From Puccinia triticina (lineage: Eukaryota; Basidiomycota; Pucciniomycetes; Pucciniales; Pucciniaceae): a stretch of DNA of 64,000 nt. The DNA lies in the NCBI RefSeq assembly GCF_026914185.1, contig NC_070561.1, forward strand, positions 3,472,001 to 3,536,000, written 5' to 3'. Each line of letters opens with the position of its first letter. Position 1 is the first letter of the stretch. Positions 9,950 through 20,643 of the stretch are shown one piece after another. The position numbers and the translations under genes were made by a program. Under the pieces are notes generated by a model that made no database searches, was not told the DNA's origin, and worked only from the letters and a program-made list of their open reading frames with translations.

Positions 9950-10256
9950 ATAAGTACTCAAGTATCCGACTCACCTAACTAGGACCTTTACTAATTCTAA
10001 TATTGTTCGACTAAAGATTGAACTGAGCAGAGATTCCCTATCTTTGACCGCAACTTCTCGCTTTTGTTATAAACACCGATTGGAACATTCCTAACCGAGT
10101 AAGCTTAAAACCTCTAGACTTGTTAGATTCACAGATCTAATCCTACTTCCTATATCCTTCCACACCACCTCACGCGCTCTATCTTCTTAATACTGTGACA
10201 CTATACTCCTTTCTATCAAATACGGCAACTATTAAAATAATCTATTATACTGGGTT
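9950..10256. other. No gene seen
   Basis: No supported gene. It adjoins the putative LTR at 10257 and may be its flank. Confidence 0.35.
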
Positions 10257-10556
10257 TGTTGGTAAAAACCCGTTCAAGCTAACTAGCCAACAATAAACCA
10301 ACACAATCAGTAAGATATCCTCAGATCGATCCTTCAATAGATTTCTATTGAAGAGGCCTGGTTCGACCGGCTACTTCAGTCTTCAAAGGCTAGAAAAGTG
10401 ACCGCTACAAGCGGATATAAGTCACAATATCTATCTCCCTCTCTCACCTTTTTTTTGTCTTTCTTTCGTTGTACTTAGCCTACTTAGCAATTATAAATAT
10501 ATAATTACTAAGACCATTTGTCCAGCTTGATCTCTACGCAATATCCTCAGCTGACA
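10257..10556 (-). mobile_element. Putative LTR fragment
   Basis: On the minus strand the segment runs from TGTCAGCTGAGGATATTG to a TTTTTACCAACA end, that is TG...CA borders. A purine-rich tract (CTGGAGGG) lies just outside the start, like a polypurine tract. A TATA-rich stretch (ATATATTTATAATT) lies inside. There is no 5-bp duplication, so it is not a clean solo LTR. The call rests on border appearance only. Confidence 0.4.
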
Positions 10557-10624
10557 CCCTCCAGATCAAGCATTTGAGCCCACAGGAAGTCCTCCAATGC
10601 CGCGCGGCCAAAACTGCCCTTGGC

Positions 10625-11075
10625 AACGTTGTAACAGCTGCGCTGCTTTTAGCGCAGCGAAGCGGTTAGCGCAGCGGCCAGACCGCTGCGCTAACCGCTT
10701 CTTGTTTTCCTGGGAAAAAAAAAGATAATTTTAGCGCGCTAAAAAAAGCGGTCACATAGCGCTGAACCGCTGCGCTTCAGCAGTAGCGCAGCGGTTTGAA
10801 AAGAAGAAAGGAAATGGTCTAAATCATGTTAAAAGAGGTTTAACATGCAGTCAAATTCCGCTATCCGCTAAATTAGCGGATAGCGCAGCGGATTTTCACT
10901 TCCGCTGCGCTATCGCTAATTGCCCTGAGTGGGTAGCGGTCAACCGCTGCGCGTAGCGAGTAGCGCAGCGGTTTTTTCAACAGCTTCCGCTACGTGCCTC
11001 TGGGACGTAGCCATGTGACCGCTGCGCTGCGCTAAATGACCGCTTTTTTTAGCGCAGCGCAGCGTTTACAACGTT
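10625..11075. mobile_element. Mutator-like MITE with GCGCAGCGGT repeats, 9-bp TSD
   Basis: Inverted ends AACGTTGTAA (10625) and TTACAACGTT (ending 11075). GCCCTTGGC is perfectly duplicated at 10616-10624 and 11076-11084. A 9-bp duplication is characteristic of Mutator-like elements. The interior is built from inverted AGCGCAGCGGT / ACCGCTGCGCT words, so the element is densely self-complementary and has no coding capacity. Confidence 0.85.
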
Positions 11076-11090
11076 GCCCTTGGCTGCTCC

Positions 11091-11405
11091 TTTTGGCAGT
11101 TTTGGCTGCCTTTTGGCAGTTTTGGCTGCCTTTTGGCAGTTTTGGCTGCCTTTTGGCAGTTTTGGCTGCCTTTTGGCAGTTTTGGCTGCCTTTTGGCAGT
11201 TTTGGCTGCCTTTTGGCAGTTTTGGCTGCCTTTTGGCAGTTTTGGCTGCCTTTTGGCAGTTTTGGCTGCCTTTTGGCAGTTTTGGCTGCCTTTGGGCAGT
11301 TTTGGCTGCCTTTTGGCAGTTTTGGCTGCCTTTTGGCAGTTTTGGCTGCCTTTTGGCAGTTTTGGCTGCCTTTTGGCAGTTTTGGCTGCCTTTTGGCAGC
11401 TCTGG
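11091..11405. repeat. 20-bp minisatellite (TTTTGGCAGTTTTGGCTGCC), about 15 units
   Basis: Nearly perfect head-to-tail units; one variant TTTGGG near 11290 and decay after 11395. Because 20 is not a multiple of 3, all three plus frames read the same 20-residue cycle and stay open, and the minus strand is open too. GGCAG/CTGCC pairs make every unit a potential hairpin. No evidence of coding. Confidence 0.95.
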
Positions 11406-11559
11406 CTGCTTTTTGGCCCCGCTCGCGTCATCTGCCAGGGTGCTGTGACATGTGAAATATCATTGACACTCGGGGACATCCCCTTGCAGGTCGCTGAAGG
11501 CGAAAGCCATCGGAATTCTGTTTCGACTGCGAGTCGATCACCGGACAACGCAAGGAGGA

Positions 11560-11567
11560 TACATATA
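11560..11567 (+). promoter_or_regulatory. TATA-like box upstream of U2
   Basis: TACATATA lies 22-29 bases before the predicted U2 start at 11589. The distance suits a TATA element. Function is inferred from position only. Confidence 0.4.
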
Positions 11568-11588
11568 CAGACAATCGGGTTGATAGGC

Positions 11589-11785
11589 ATCCATTCTGGC
11601 CTTTTGGCTTAGATCAAGTGTAGTATCTGTTCTTATCAGTGTAATTACTGGTATTGGTTCATCGAACCAATCAATTAATTACTCTTATCTTTGCAATGCC
11701 CTCAGCCATATCCCAGCTTGCTGGAGTGGCTGAGACGATGGCCTTGGGCTCACACTACTCCCTTGTGCTGTCAGGCAATAACATT
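11589..11785 (+). ncRNA. U2 spliceosomal snRNA
   Basis: U2 pairs with the intron branch point during spliceosome assembly. The 5' part matches the conserved U2 core almost exactly: GGCCTTTTGGCTTAGATCAA (stem-loop I region), then GTGTAGTATCTGTTCTTATC, which holds the GUAGUA branch-point recognition sequence. A perfect hairpin, ATTGGTTC-ATC-GAACCAAT (11653-11671), takes the stem-loop IIb position. ATCTTTG near 11688 is a plausible, slightly divergent Sm site. A CTCAGCCA/TGGCTGAG hairpin follows (about 11701-11732). The 3' end, stem-loop IV, is estimated from the usual length of about 190 nt and is uncertain. Confidence 0.93.
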
Positions 11786-12642
11786 TTTGATCTGATTGCT
11801 TTTTCTCCCGAAGTATTCATTAACATCCTTGTTTCTTCCCTATCAGATTCCCAGGAAACGAAAACGCCCACACCAGCAAACAACTCCTGTGTGAATATTT
11901 ATCTGTCCTTTGTTCGCAGGCACGAGCAATCCTCGAAAGAGGGTGACTTATAATGCCCTACCTTGCAAGATAGTAAGCAAAGAAAGTCGATTTTGGACCT
12001 TTTTCATTGTTCCTTCTCCAGCAGCTACACGATCGCATTGGAAGTCAATCGAACTAGCCCATGAGATGCACAAGGGGCATAGCTCGCTGCTCGTATTTTT
12101 TTGGTATCCATGTGGTGCTTGAATCTGATTTTTAAAAAATCACCAAAGAACTGTTTGAGCTACGCCTCCAAGAACCCATTTTCTTGTTTAAGGATTCAAA
12201 GGAGATTCAGAAGGTATGTGGTCACACAGAGGCAGGCCAACAATTGTATTTAATTTATTTCTGATACCTTGTGCCTGATCAGTGAGATACACATAATAAG
12301 GCATACACCACAGGAGCACTTTCGACGCCTTCGGGCCGAGAACCCGACATCAAACATTGTCCAACGCCAACCTGACAAACAGGTCGGGTTGCCGTGGTTC
12401 TTCTGGTGATGCCACGGTCGGTGTGACTTGATGGTCATGGCATGCAGTCAAACTTGCGGTGGGCGGCCACCGGTTGGGTTGACCATCCCATACGTTGGAC
12501 AAGCCGCCCGGCGGCTGACCTCTGTGTTTGTGGGCACCACGACTGACAAGGGTCCCAAAGTCAACCTGCCGGCGGTTGACCATCAATACATGCCGTCAGC
12601 TTGACCATTAGGCTTTGACCCAAAAGCCAACCCCTGCAGACC
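11786..12642. other. No gene seen; repeated TTGACCAT/GGTTGACC words
   Basis: No open frame is supported. Segment 12360-12620 carries several copies of a GGTTGACCATC-like word in both orientations, suggesting old repeat sequence around the following MITE. Confidence 0.4.
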
Positions 12643-12644
12643 TA

Positions 12645-13020
12645 CACCACGGGTGCACCAAAAGTTTTTGGCATGGTTATCAAAACCAAATTGATTGGAT
12701 AGTGGTTTTCAGAACCAAATTGGTCTGAATCTGGTTTGTGGACAAATTCCGTTGCCAAAAAGGTCCCAAAAACCGTACCGTGAGAGAAGGAGCATCCAAA
12801 TGGTTTCCAAAACCATTTCAAATGGTTCTGGAAATATTTTTCAAACCAAATTGGTTTCCCAAATATTTTTAAAACCACCTCAGGTGGTTCCAGAAATATT
12901 TTAAAAATATCTGAAAATGGTTAGTCCGACTCATTCTTCAGGACGCCCGGACTCAATTAAAAAAAATATTCTGAAAACCAATTAAAGTGGTTTTCCAAAT
13001 ATTTTGTTGCACCCGTGGTG
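12645..13020. mobile_element. CACCACGGGTGCA-ended MITE, 376 bp
   Basis: Inverted ends CACCACGGGTGCACC and GGTGCACCCGTGGTG-type, with TA on both sides (12643-12644, 13021-13022). The interior repeats AACCAAATTGGTTT and AAATGGTTTCCA words in both orientations. No coding capacity. Confidence 0.8.
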
Positions 13021-13022
13021 TA

Positions 13023-13299
13023 GCAACCTGACCATCAATTCTCTGACAGTCAGGCTGCCTCTGGTCAAATGTTAGAATTGGAAGCTCGCCGAGAGATTGA
13101 ATGGAAAGGGCTATCTGATCAAATATTGGGGGGCAGCTCACGGATGCTGTGGTGGCCGGATCCTGGGCGTCATGGCTCAAACTTAATAAAGTCCCAAGAC
13201 TTCGGGCCAGGCTGAACTCGCGAAGCAAGCCTTTGTCATGCAGCAGGGACTTCACCGTACCTCACCAAACTGGCACAGCAAGAATCTGACTTCAATTAT
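13023..13299. other. No gene seen
   Basis: Repeat-like sequence continuing that before 12643. No supported gene. Confidence 0.35.
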
Positions 13300-13301
13300 T
13301 A

Positions 13302-13548
13302 GGGGGGTTCACGTTAGCCTGATTTCGGCTGCTTGTCACGGATGGTTTCAAATCTCATGCACGCTTCCTGCATAAACTTAAAAAAAATACTGCATAAGCA
13401 TTCCCTTCAGCAAGGCCTTCAAAGGGGAGGTCTTGCTGAGAACTCTATTTATTTTCTAGAATATCCTTGCATAGACCTGCATGAGCAGCCATCAATTTTT
13501 AACAAGGTTTTTTGACTGATTTCGAAATCAGCCTAACGTGAACCCCCC
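13302..13548. mobile_element. 247-bp MITE, GGGGGGTTCACGTTAGCCTG family
   Basis: Inverted ends GGGGGGTTCACGTTAG/CTAACGTGAACCCCCC, TA at 13300-13301 and 13549-13550. About 94 percent identical, in opposite orientation, to 28980-29225. It shares the GGGGGGTTCAC tip with the roughly 190-bp MITE family but has a different interior. Confidence 0.92.
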
Positions 13549-13550
13549 TA

Positions 13551-14003
13551 TTTTTTCAATGATCAATGCTCACATCTGGTGAGCAAGTGTAGTCTTGTAG
13601 GGCTCGCACTACATTCTGAGGGAAGGCTACACAAAAAAACAACCACAAAATGTGCACATATGTTACTCAGTCCCGCTGGCAAGTTAACCACTTCTTGGAA
13701 ATCCAGTGGTTTAGGGAGTTTTTGTGGAATTTCTGTGGGTGGCAAGATTTGTATGAACCACCTCAAATTCTATAGGTCAGAAGATAAAATTGATGCCTAC
13801 AAGCTAACCTATTTTATTCCAAACCATGATAAGAGGGTAAGGAACTTCAGAACTTCAAAATTCAGGTGTGCTTCAAAAATTTAGATGGGGCTGAAATGAA
13901 GAAATTAGTTTCAGCTTAACAAACCTGGAAGTGTTTTTTGGTTTGGCTGTATACATGTACCAGCTTGCCAAGAAGGATCTCTCTTGGTGGGCTGGTGTAC
14001 ATA
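13551..14003. other. No gene seen
   Basis: No supported gene. Plus-strand open frame 13579-13884 lacks any recognisable feature. Confidence 0.35.
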
Positions 14004-14008
14004 CATAC

Positions 14009-14405
14009 TGTAAGGACTCTGTTAGTCCTTCACTGAGAGTGAGCTGTAACAGGCACAAGGGACAAGGTGGAGAGCCTAGAGAAGTTCTAGGACCAAACAC
14101 AGGGGGGTCTGATTACTGGCTCAGAGAGAAGGGTGTCAGTTCTCTACTGAGAGGAAGAAGGGAAAAGAGGAAAGAGCTTACCTGGCTCAGAGAGAAGGGT
14201 GTCAGTTCTCTACTGAGCCATAGCAGGAATGAGACTGGGCTATGTACAAGGGTGTGACAGGGGTTGTGTAACCTTGTGAACCCCAAAGGAAGAGGGGGGC
14301 TTGCACATGCACCAGCTCTCCCAGAGGAATCACTCTCAGCTGGCTGGTGGAACCGCAGCTGGGAATATCTTGTCAGATGGCTACGCAGCGCAAGCCAGTG
14401 TAACA
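14009..14405. mobile_element. Solo LTR candidate, 397 bp
   Basis: TGTAAGGACTCTGTTAG start and GTGTAACA end give TG...CA borders; flanking CATAC (14004-14008) and CATAT (14406-14410) match in 4 of 5 bases. Inside, GGCTCAGAGAGAAGGGTGTC occurs twice (about 14118 and 14182) as a local duplication. Confidence 0.6.
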
Positions 14406-14410
14406 CATAT

Positions 14411-14730
14411 AAAATCAATTGTAAATAATAATAAATTAATATGTCACATATGAGTGACTAAGAAGTAACATTTTGGTGACATAAATCTATGTAAAAGACC
14501 TGTCACCTATGATATAAGGGTCTTGGTTAATGGACTGCCCTATTTTTGATTTCCAACTACCAAACACAATTTACGTTGGGAGTACTGCTACCCAATGTTG
14601 CACCTGGGTTTCCCGGACCAAAAATTGACCCAGGCGCAATTTGGTAGTTACGAGTCAAAAATGGGAATACAAAACGGTAGTTGGATTTTTATTTTTTTCA
14701 AAAATGGCAAAAAAAGCATAACTCCTCATG
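14411..14730. other. No gene seen
   Basis: AT-rich start, then mixed sequence. No supported gene or border. Confidence 0.35.
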
Positions 14731-14731
14731 G

Positions 14732-15978
14732 TGTGGTGATCAATTCTGAAACATGTGTAAAATTGTCCACAGAGAAATCATTCCGGAGCGCAGACAATGC
14801 GGAAGTAAGCAGAGCGGAGCGCACAACTGAAGGCGGCGGCGCACAGAGCTCAACGGCAGAACTGGACAGCTCAAACTGAGCAGGCTAGCGCGGACTGGCT
14901 AGCAGAGGCAGTGATTGGTTGAAGCCGTGGCAGTCAAAGCGGGCTACGTCAGCAGGCGTAGCTGGGGCGGAGGCGGTGTGGTGATCAATTCTGGAATATG
15001 TGTCAAATTGTCCACAGAGCAATCAGTGCGGCGCACATGGGGTGCGGAAACAGTGTGGAACGGAGCAGAGCGGAGCACTCAACTGAAGGCGGCGGCGCGC
15101 GGGGCTCGACGGCGGAACTGGACTCAGACTAAGCAGGCCAGGGTGGACTGGATAGCGGAGGTGGTGATTGGGGGAAGCTGTGGCAGCCAGAAGGGCGGCG
15201 TGTGGGATCCTGAGATCATAGGCTAGACATGGGTGTAGAAGCTAGAGAGAGGAGTTTGACGGCGGTCAAAGGCAAGCGGCGGAGAAAACAGGAGTTGGTG
15301 TGAGAGCGGAGCTTGGCGGATTACGTGCGTGTGTGTATAGCGCTTGGCGGATGACAAGTGTGCGTGTGTGAACGGAGTTAGCGGATGGCGTGCGTGGGAG
15401 GTGGGCGGAGGATATCTTTTAGTTCTCTTCCTTTTCTCTATAAAACCACAGTGAGGGAGGGAGGATTATATATCACATACTCCCCACAGAATCTTATTTT
15501 TACAGTTTTACTTTAAATTGTGGATTGTTGTGCTTCTTTTATGTTGTGGACTTGCTTTATATGTGTTATGTTTGTGCTTGCTTTATGGCTGTTTTTGTGG
15601 AGTTATCTTCTTTATGTGGTGGAGCTTTATTTTATGGTTTACTTTTGCAGAGCTTTATTATTTTACGTGCTTTACTTTATTTCCCCTGCTCAGACATATG
15701 TCGCGGATTTGCTTTATGTGTTACAGTTGTGCTTTGCGGATTTTTGTGCTTGCTTTACGGCTGTTTTCTTGCGTTTTTGCGGAGTTATCTTCTTTATTCA
15801 GCAGAGCTTTATTTTTTACGGTTTACGTCTGCGGAGCTTTATTATTTTACGTGCTTTACTTTATTTATCCCACTCAGAGCCCTACAACGCGGCGGAGCTG
15901 TGGAGCGGAGTTTCTCCAGATGACCCAACTTTACCTGGGAATCATCTTGGAGAGGCGGGGTCCTGACATTTCTACGCA
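14732..15978 (+). mobile_element. Long LTR-like block with internal tandem duplication
   Basis: TGTGGTGATCAATTCTG begins at 14732 and again at 14977; the two roughly 245-bp segments are tandem relatives. The block continues to TTCTACGCA (15978), giving TG...CA borders of about 1.0 kb from 14977. CTATAAAACCACAG near 15439 looks like a promoter TATA box. 15199-15700 recurs at 15996-16212 plus 17139-17450. Long open frames at 15518-15982 reflect stop-poor, T/G-rich repeat sequence, not a recognised protein. Confidence 0.5.
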
Positions 15979-15995
15979 GTGACCACTTTTGTTCA

Positions 15996-17015
15996 TCACA
16001 GCAGCCTGTGGGATCCTGACATCATAGGCTAGACAGGGGCATGGAAGCTAGGGAGAGGAGTTTGACAGAGGTTGAAGGCAAGCGGTGGAGACAACAGGAG
16101 TTAGTGTGAGAGCGGAGCTTGGCAGATGATGTGTGTGTGGGTGTATAGTGCTTGGCGGATGACAAGTGTGCGCGTGTGAACGGAGTTAACGGATGGCGTG
16201 CGTGGGAGGCGGTGTGGTACTTGGAAATGTGAAAAATCAAAAGTTTTTTCTCATATTTGCGCATAGAAGACCTCAAGCTACAATCAATTGGAAGCCATAA
16301 ATGGAATCTACGGTCAAACTAACCCCTAGTCACCACTGGCCGCATCACTGGATCCCCGCTACATTGGAAGTTACACTCTACAGCAACCAGTCAACCACCT
16401 GTCACGCACCTCAAGTCACCTTTCCCCCCCACTTCACATACACAAGCAACATATGCTTGTATACTTTCCCCCACACCATTCTATCCCCACTAAATACATT
16501 AGTTTGGTTTTGTTTGTCTCATGCAGCACTGCCCCTGCAGGCTGTGCTCCTCAACTGAACTGCTCCCCACATTCTAGTTCATTCTAACTCCACTTTTTTT
16601 GGTCCTATTAAATCAGCTGATCATTCCCTGCACAGCTTATGCACCCCTTGCATAAATTATGACATCATCTGACACTGCCCCTCCTCATGTATGCACCCCT
16701 TGCATAAATTTTACACAGCCACTCCCTCTTAACTCCCTCATGTTGTACAGCCCAGGCCAGCTAAAATACCTCACTCAGGGGCTGCCTTGGAGCCAAAATC
16801 CCTCACATTTGTCTATATAAGGAACTCTCTCCCCCCCTTTGTAGTTCCTCAGTTTATTACTCATCAAGTTTTATACTCACCCATCACCCAAAACACTTAC
16901 GTACCCACTCAACCCTCTTACTTACATATAACAACTCTTACATACTCAATAAAAACCTTTTTATACTGTGTCACAACAAACTTATCTTGAGCTAACCACT
17001 CCTATCACTTATTAA

Positions 17016-17046
<31 letters not shown>

Positions 17047-17450
17047 AGCTGGTAGTATAGAAGGGCAGAGCTTGCACCTCCTTCATCCCCTTCTCCATTC
17101 AGCAAAAGGGTTTCACAACCAATTTTTAGTCTTACAGCAGGCGGAGGATATCTTTTAGTTCTCTTACTTTTCTCTTTAAAACCACGGTGGGGGAGGGAGG
17201 ATTCTACCTCATACTCCCCACAGACTCTCTTTTGCGGTTTCACTTTACTTTTGCAGACTGTTGTACTTTTTTTAATGTTGTGGACTTGCTTTATATGTGT
17301 TATGTTTGTGCTTGCTTTATGGCTGTTTTCTTGTGTTTTTGTGGAGTTATCTTCTTTATGTGGTGGAGCTTTATTTTATGGTTAACTTTTGCAGAGCTTT
17401 ATTATTTTACGTGCTTTACTTTATTTCCCCTGCTCAGAGCCCTACAACAA
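15996..17450 (+). mobile_element. Second LTR-like copy, split by an insertion
   Basis: 15996-16212 matches 15199-15410, and 17139-17450 matches 15413-15700. The 926 bases between (16213-17138) are absent from the first copy, so they were inserted later. Confidence 0.6.
16213..17138 (+). mobile_element. Insertion in the LTR-like block, LTR-like itself
   Basis: Begins TGTGGTACTTGG; AGGCGG is present on both sides (16207-16212, 17139-17144). A TATA-like CTATATAAGG at 16814 and an AATAAAAACC signal at 16949 suggest a pol II LTR. If the end is TTACA (17136), borders are TG...CA and the direct repeat is imperfect. Confidence 0.5.
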
Positions 17451-18050
17451 CGGTGAAACCACTGCGCTGAAAATCAGTGGGACAAGCGCTGCGCTAACCG
17501 CTGATTATTTTCACTGCAAAAACCTGCAGATTTCAGTGCTGCTGAATCAGTGGTTAACTGCTGCGCTGACGCTGTTTTCAGCAGAAACATGCTGAAAATC
17601 AGCGGAGCGCAGCGGAATGACCGCTGACCGCTTTTTCAGCGTCAGTGCACTAATTTTGTGGTGCCCCAACATGGTCATGAGGACCAGGTGAGGTTCAATG
17701 GGGGGCAAACAGGTGGTGGGGAGTTTGATTGATTGAATGAAACTATGTAGGTAACACGCTGGCAGCGCCGCTGTCACTGCAGCCATGTTCAGCGCCTGGT
17801 GGGGCACAGCAAAATCAGCGCGCTGACACCGAAAAAGAGGTCAGTGGTCATTCCTCTGCGCTGCGCTGATTTTAAGTGTTAGCGCCCTTCAGCGGCGCTG
17901 CGCTAATGCTGATCAACAGCAGGTTTCCGCGGCAAACCACTGAATTCAGTGTTAGCGCAGCGCTCTAACCGCTGCGCTAATGCTGATTGGGCTGGAGGAT
18001 CAGCGGTAGACCGCTGTGCTGGGCAAAAAGTGCTGCTGAAACCTGGCCAT
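17451..18050. repeat. CGCTGCGCT-rich fold-back repeats
   Basis: Dense inverted GCGCTGCGCTAACCGCTG-type words at 17455-17640 and 17812-18040, separated by ordinary sequence flanked by GTGGTGCCCC and GGTGGGGCAC. Compositionally related to the Mutator-like MITE at 10625, but borders and target duplication were not found. Confidence 0.5.
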
Positions 18051-20643
18051 GAATGTCACCCTGAATTTTGGGCAAAAATCAGGGTAACAGTGTTGTACAG
18101 GATCTTCATGTGACATTGCTGGCCTATGTCACAGGTGGACATGTAGTATGCAACTAGGGGGCGACTCCCTTTAATGGCCGGGTTTTACTGGCTATCAAAG
18201 GGAGTGTGTCTCCTCAATGGCCAGTACAACCCTACCATCAAGAGGATTCCCCAATCCCCTGACTGTGCACCATCAACCACTCTCCAGATCATCATTGTCA
18301 AGCAACAGCTGCAGGAAGCCACTAGGAGACAAACAATATGGGACATAGGGAGAAACCAGATAATTCACATCTGCATACAAATAGCTCATGTGAATAAGGT
18401 GGCTGAATATGTTCCATGAGGAAGACAAAACAACATCTTCACAAATCACGCAAAAGGCTTCTAATGAGAAAAGCATCAGACAAGTTTGGGTATGTATCTG
18501 GAAGTCATCATGACTTATCTTCAAATACGGATGCCTGAAGAATAGAATAAAATCCAAACTGATACTATCAGGAGTTACAGATGAGGTGCACTGAACTCAT
18601 CATACTCTTATAAAATAGTTGTGAATAAGTTTGTCAACAAAGTTGAACACAAGTTACCCACCCACATTGAACTGAATTCTGACCAAGTCAAAGATAAAGT
18701 TATGGTCTGGCACTCTCTAGAGAGTGCCACACTTTCTCCCCTGGTGTATCCAGGTTGGAAAGAAAGCCAGGCACAAGCTGGTCTTCAACCTCAGAAAATT
18801 TAATCACAAGGAAGTTTTGGAAGCAAGGAATTATACACTTTTGAAGATTCCTCCCACCAAAATCTTACACATCTATTCTGAGGAAAAAAACTAGCAAACT
18901 ATGATTACCACTGAATGACTTTTACTTGGTCCAATAGCCTGTTGGTCCTACAACATTGGAAGGTTTTTTTCATTCCTGCTCACAAAGGGATCAAATTTGT
19001 GTGCAGAAAATTTGGCACAATGATATATTTTATAATTTTGAAAGAAGCAATCACTACACCAAGAATAAATTTTATATCAATGGTATTAGATACAAGAGGG
19101 TGAAGAATATCAATCTTCTAATTGCAAATGAAGTGTGGTTGGGGGGTGAGTTGCAGCAGAAGCTTCATGTTTGGAGAGGAGCATGATGATCTGCTTGTTG
19201 ATGTGTGTCTTGGTGCCCTTGATTTGAGCATCTTTTTTGGCCGCAAGTGCTCAGGATGCTGTTAAAATATTTTTCAAGGCTTTGGTCCAAGCTGTGGGAA
19301 AACATTTTTGATCAGATGTGGCCAGCTTTCTTGATGGCAGTTTTATCTGCAGGCAGACAGTAGGCCTGTCAGATTTCTTAAATCTCTTAAATCTTTTTTG
19401 TAAACAACTTTTCCCTTGGATTGAAGAGTGAAGACTTTTAGGAAGAAGAAAACAAAACCAGTACGATGACTGTCTGGGACGCATCTAGCAAGCTGATTGG
19501 GGTGTGACTTACACGGAAGTTTCCACTTGAACTAAGGAGAGTATGAAATTTTCTTGCACAAAGTCTTTGCCCTGTGAAGAAAAAAGGGTCATGATTATTT
19601 GCTGATTATGGTAGTAAGATGAAGAGTGGAAACATTGAGCGTACTTCAAACAGTGTGACTTGAAGAAAACCTCAGGGACTTCCTTGTTCTGAGATAGTTG
19701 ACATTATTGCTGGGGTTTTGTTGGGCGAGTTGTCCGGATTCTAAAATAATTATCACGTAGCTGTGATAAGTTGTATCTAGCTGTCACAGATGTGACATTT
19801 TAGCTTAGTACTAGTTTTGACATCATTGGTAACAAATCAAGCAATTTCTCCTGTTGACCACCCTCAAGATATCATCAAGAAAGTCAAAAGCCCCAAGCTC
19901 CTCTTTCAACATTTATTCCTCATCACCTTCTTGATCCGATAACCAATCTGAAAGGTCTGAAAGTCTGACAAAATTCCCTTCTTGACAGTCAGTCCACCAA
20001 CCGGTCAGCTCGGCCGCCCACTCATCTCATCTCATGGCCAGCCCATACTCAATAGCCACGTAGGACCTGGACATGTGCCTGGAAGCACAATACAAGTTTG
20101 AAAAAAAAAAAACAATTCATGCTGCTGTATTGCAAGAAGCTGAGGGACAATAATTGAAAGAGAAACTGAATGCTATTGGTAGCTCTGAAGAGGAAATTGT
20201 TACACAGAGTGCGTGAATCAGTTGCTTAAGTCTGACAATGAGAAAATACAACACTCGAAAGATGCAGAAAAATTGAACCGTCTATGTACAGCTATGTATA
20301 TATGAAGCAGCACCATTTCCAAATACAAAGCTATAATACTATATACGCTAGGCAACGCTGAACACAAGAAAACGGATAGAAATGGTCCGAGTTTAATCTT
20401 AGCAAGAGTGAAAAAAGAACTACAAAGAGATTTACATGCATATAAATATTTGAGGGAATGCGGTTCTGTTGTCTTTGCATCAGTTGTCTGTTTGTTATTC
20501 AAAGACGCAGACGGAAAAAGTGGGAAAGGGAAATCAGGTGGATAATCAAATGACGAATGCAAAATGGAACCATCGAGAGGATAAATGATTGGAGGATGGT
20601 AGGGAAAGAGAAAGAAAAAGATTATATCTGGCTACTCCAGGCT
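18051..20643. other. No gene seen
   Basis: 2.6 kb without a supported gene. Short frames at 18174-18419 and 18621-18803 have no recognisable domain. The last 400 bases include the 3' flank of the copper ATPase gene. Confidence 0.4.

Noticed and set aside
11036..11612. Long overlapping open frames with LLAVLAAFWQFWLPFGSFGC-like repeats
   Set aside because: They are translations of the 20-bp minisatellite in every frame and on both strands; no start context, domain or conservation argument supports a protein.
15518..15982. Three overlapping Cys/Leu-rich open frames suggesting a membrane protein
   Set aside because: They lie in a T/G-rich LTR-like repeat that recurs at 17260-17450; being open in all three frames shows stop-poor composition, not coding.
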